Below, one piece after another: positions 61,474-64,000 of a stretch of 64,000 bases of DNA. The DNA is taken from the NCBI GenBank assembly GCA_027596075.1, contig JADGJC010000007.1:300645-364644 (forward strand), in the 5' to 3' direction. A program made the translations under genes and the position numbers. The notes beneath the pieces were generated by a model. It was not told where the DNA came from. It saw only the letters and a program-made list of their open reading frames with translations, and searched no databases. The DNA is from Rhizophlyctis rosea (taxonomy: Eukaryota; Chytridiomycota; Chytridiomycetes; Rhizophlyctidales; Rhizophlyctidaceae). Position 1 is the first letter of the stretch. Each line of letters opens with the position of its first letter.

Positions 61474-64000
61474 ATGACGCGCACATCGTCCTTGTTCGCC
61501 TCGGCGGTCCTCGCCGGGCTGCTTTTGTCTGCCCCTGTTGTTCGGGCTGATGATTGGGTCGTTAGTAACAGTACGACACTTGCTCCGGGTTGTAGGATGG
61601 AGCAGGTTGCGGGTCCGTCGGATTTCTTGATCCTTGTCGATGCTTCGGGGTCTATGTGTCCTTATATTCAGAAGATTACTGCGCGGTTGGGGACGTTCGT
61701 GACGGGATTGCAGAATAAGAATATTACGGATGCGCGGTTTGCTGTTGCTGTGTTTGGTGGTCAACCGCAGTTGTTGCAGCCGTTTGTTGTGAGTATTGGC
61801 TGATGGTGATTTGGATATTCTGCGAATGGTGTTGGGCTTCGCGTTCTGACCAATTTGCTTGTTTCCTGTTCTTTTAGGCCAATGCGACATACACGGCTGC
61901 CACATTGAGCGCAGTCGCATGTAACCGCCCCGGTCAGGAAGCTGGTCTTGAGGCTATTCGCATGTCTCTCGCCAACAACAACGGTGCCGATTTCCTGAAG
62001 AAGTGCAGAGACCCTTACCTCGCTAGCTGCACCTTGTCATGGCGAACATCCACCGCCTCCACCCCGGTTTCGAGATCCATCATTATGGCTACTGATGAAG
62101 ACAGTGATATGCCCGTGTTGAGGTATGGTGGTCTTGTAGTCAACAAGCACAGTTGCGGCCGCTAACCCTACATCTTTATCATTCCAGCAAGTACCGTATG
62201 ACTGGGCAGAGTACGAGTACCGCATGGTGTGCCACCACCTACCAGGGCAGCGATCAGTACTGTAGTGATTCCAGCAAGTTCGAACCCCGTTTCGGTAACA
62301 GCGGCTACTACGCGAAGGCCTCCCAATACTTCCGTGCCAATGCCAGCGCCATCTCCTTGGACCAGGCCTACTACAACGAAATCGCTCAAACCGCCCAGGC
62401 CATCGCCGACAACAACGTGATCCTAACTATGCTCATCAAGTCCGATTCCAACGCCAACACCGTTGGTCCCAACTCTCAGTGGAACCAAAACAGTTACTAC
62501 TGGAACCAAACCCACAAAACCGCGGACCGCAAGTCGGACATTGACCCCCTCAACATCTTCACCACCATTGTCCAGTACGGTCACCCTGACCTCAACGTCC
62601 AGAACGCGGACTTCTCCAACTTTGACAAATACGCAACCTACGTGTCGTTGAGGGACCACGGGTTGGGACAATCTCTGCAGGCGCAGGTGTTGAATGCCAC
62701 CAATGGTGTTGCTCGTGTTTACAAAATCCAGGACCTTGTTTCTTCCGGAGGCGATGCCATGACTGACGCTTTCTGGAGGGAAACGATTGAGATGGTTCAA
62801 TACTGTCCTCCTCCTCGTCCTACCACCATTGACCAACCTACCACCTCCGCGACCACCACAACCGCCACCATCAGCACTACCACTGAGTTGCCTGTGACCA
62901 CCACCACCACCATCGTGCCTGTTGTCGCTGAGACCACTGAAGCCACCACCACGGAGGAGCCCACTACCACTGTTGCCCCAACTACCTCCCAGACGACTAC
63001 AACCACCACCGTCGATGAGACCACCACTGTTGTGGCTGAGACCACGGAGATCACCTCTACCGTTGAGCCCACTACCACCGAGGCCACCACTGTCGAGACC
63101 ACCACCACGTCAGAGTCGACCACCGCAGTTGTTCAAGAAACCACGGAAGTCACCACCACCGTTGAGCCCACCACTACGGAGGTTACTACCATTGAGACCA
63201 CTTCCACGGTTGAGCCTACCACCGTCGTCGAAGAGACAACTGAAGTCACCACCACCACCGTCGTCCAAGAGACAACTGAAGTCACCACCTCCGCCGAGCC
63301 AACTACTACCGAGGTCATTACCACCATTGAAACCACCACAACGGTTGAGCCTACTACCACCGTTGTTGAGGAAACTACCGAAGTGACTACCTCTGTTGCT
63401 CCCACGACTGAGGCTACCACGGTTGAGACCACCGTTGAGGCCACCACTACCGTTGTTCCCGAGGCTACCACCGAGGCGACTACGGAAGCGGTTGAGACTA
63501 CTACTACAGTTGCTCCTACTACCGAGGCCACCACGGTTGAGACTACCACTACAGCTGAGCCAGTCGTTGAGACTACCACCACAGCTGAGCCAGTCGTTGA
63601 GACCACCTCTACTGCTGAGCCAGCTGCGGAGACCACCACAGTTGAGACTACTCACGAGACCACCATTGAACAGACCACCATTGTTCAATCCACTACCACT
63701 GAAGTGACTACCGTCGAGACCACTCATGAGACCACCACCGTTGAGCCCACGGCCACCATTATCGAGACCACCATCGAGTCCACCGTCGAGACCACCTCGG
63801 TTCAACCTACTCCTGAGCCAACCACCACCACCGAGGTCACCACAGAGGCTGAGACCACCACGGTTCAACCTACTCCTGAGCCAACCACCACCACCGAGGT
63901 CACCACAGAGGCTGAGACCACCACGGTTCAACCTACTCCTGAGCCAACCACCACCACCGAGGTCACCACAGAGGCTGAGACCACCACGGTTCAACCTACT
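61474..64000 (+). CDS. Secreted vWA-domain adhesin-like protein, Thr-rich stalk, cut by window edge
   Basis: Exons 61474-61788, 61878-62122 and 62188 onward, still open at base 64000. The chosen ATG gives a clean signal peptide (SSLFASAVLAGLLLSAPVVRA); an in-frame ATG at 61441 would add 11 residues. Residues ~45-410 form a von Willebrand factor A fold: FLILVDASGSM is the MIDAS metal site, followed by a later Asp/Thr pair (IIMATDEDSD). Several Cys are present. From nt ~62810 a mucin-like stalk of Thr, Glu, Val and Pro begins (TTTVEP and EVTTTE type units), ending in 63-bp tandem repeats. vWA plus an O-glycosylated stalk suggests a surface adhesin displayed through the wall; a GPI signal would be beyond the edge. 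Confidence 0.82.
63851..64000 (+). repeat. 63-bp tandem repeat in adhesin stalk
   Basis: Copies begin at 63851, 63914 and 63977, exactly 63 bp apart and identical at DNA level where complete; the third is cut by the window end. Each encodes 21 residues of the form ETTTVQPTPEPTTTT plus EVTTEA. Upstream stalk units are more diverged, so this array is a recent expansion. Confidence 0.95.

Noticed and set aside
63110..63994. Long minus-strand open frame of 294 codons, Gly/Ser/Leu-rich
   Set aside because: It is the mirror of the Thr-rich adhesin stalk. ACC/GAG/GTT repeats keep several frames open on both strands; the plus-strand frame is backed by a signal peptide, vWA domain and splice phases.

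Overview
This window looks like nuclear DNA of a zoosporic (flagellated) fungus, most probably a chytrid. Genes are closely packed on both strands, introns are short (about 50-100 nt, canonical GT-AG with a few exceptions), and proteins are fungal in type (assimilatory nitrate reductase, Slt2-like MAP kinase, Ecm29, Uso1). It also carries genes that non-flagellated fungi lack: IFT80 and a PPIL6-type cyclophilin, plus animal-like versions of SFSWAP, GANP, FAM72 and a two-glutaredoxin GLRX3. The species call is inference; the flagellum call rests on IFT80. No operon, CRISPR array, rRNA gene, intact transposon or virus-derived gene was seen.

Layout. 1-9.1 kb: a PH-domain protein cut by the left edge (-), the splicing regulator SFSWAP (+), an AIP-like FKBP/TPR cochaperone with a His-rich insert (-), and a polytopic membrane protein with a glycosylatable Cys ectodomain (+). 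9.6-10.0 kb: a possible small three-exon gene. 10.4-24.4 kb: two very large, intron-rich, divergent genes, the proteasome adaptor ECM29 (-) and the mRNA-export scaffold SAC3/GANP (+). 24.7-29.0 kb: a TEY MAP kinase and an aquaglyceroporin with a huge loop (both -). 29.6-34 kb: the golgin/tether USO1/p115 (+) and an ankyrin protein (-). 35-37.2 kb: three small poorly known genes, one secreted 6-Cys protein, one small type I membrane protein and one Ser-rich protein. 37.4-42.6 kb: the tail-to-tail ciliary pair PPIL6 (+) and IFT80 (-). 42.9-49.1 kb: a secreted histidine phosphatase (+), GLRX3 (-), FAM72 (-) and a myristoylated Gly-Ser repeat protein (-). 49.7-58 kb: nitrate reductase with an extreme charged N-terminal extension (-) and a Sel1-repeat protein (-). 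58.9-64 kb: a small Spo12-like cell-cycle protein (+) and a secreted vWA/Thr-rich adhesin-like protein cut by the right edge (+).

The genes do not form a metabolic cluster. Functional links are: the PPIL6/IFT80 flagellar pair; RNA processing and export (SFSWAP, SAC3/GANP); proteostasis (ECM29, AIP-like); wall integrity and osmotic response (MAPK, aquaglyceroporin, possibly the Sel1 protein). Nitrate reductase has no nitrate transporter or nitrite reductase beside it here. No single new multi-gene system is evident. The most unusual material is protein architecture: the aquaporin loop, the nitrate reductase extension, the His-rich cochaperone, the Gly-Ser-repeat lipidated protein and several undescribed small secreted or membrane proteins. 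All exon models were made by eye from reading frame, splice signals and remembered family similarity, with no alignment.
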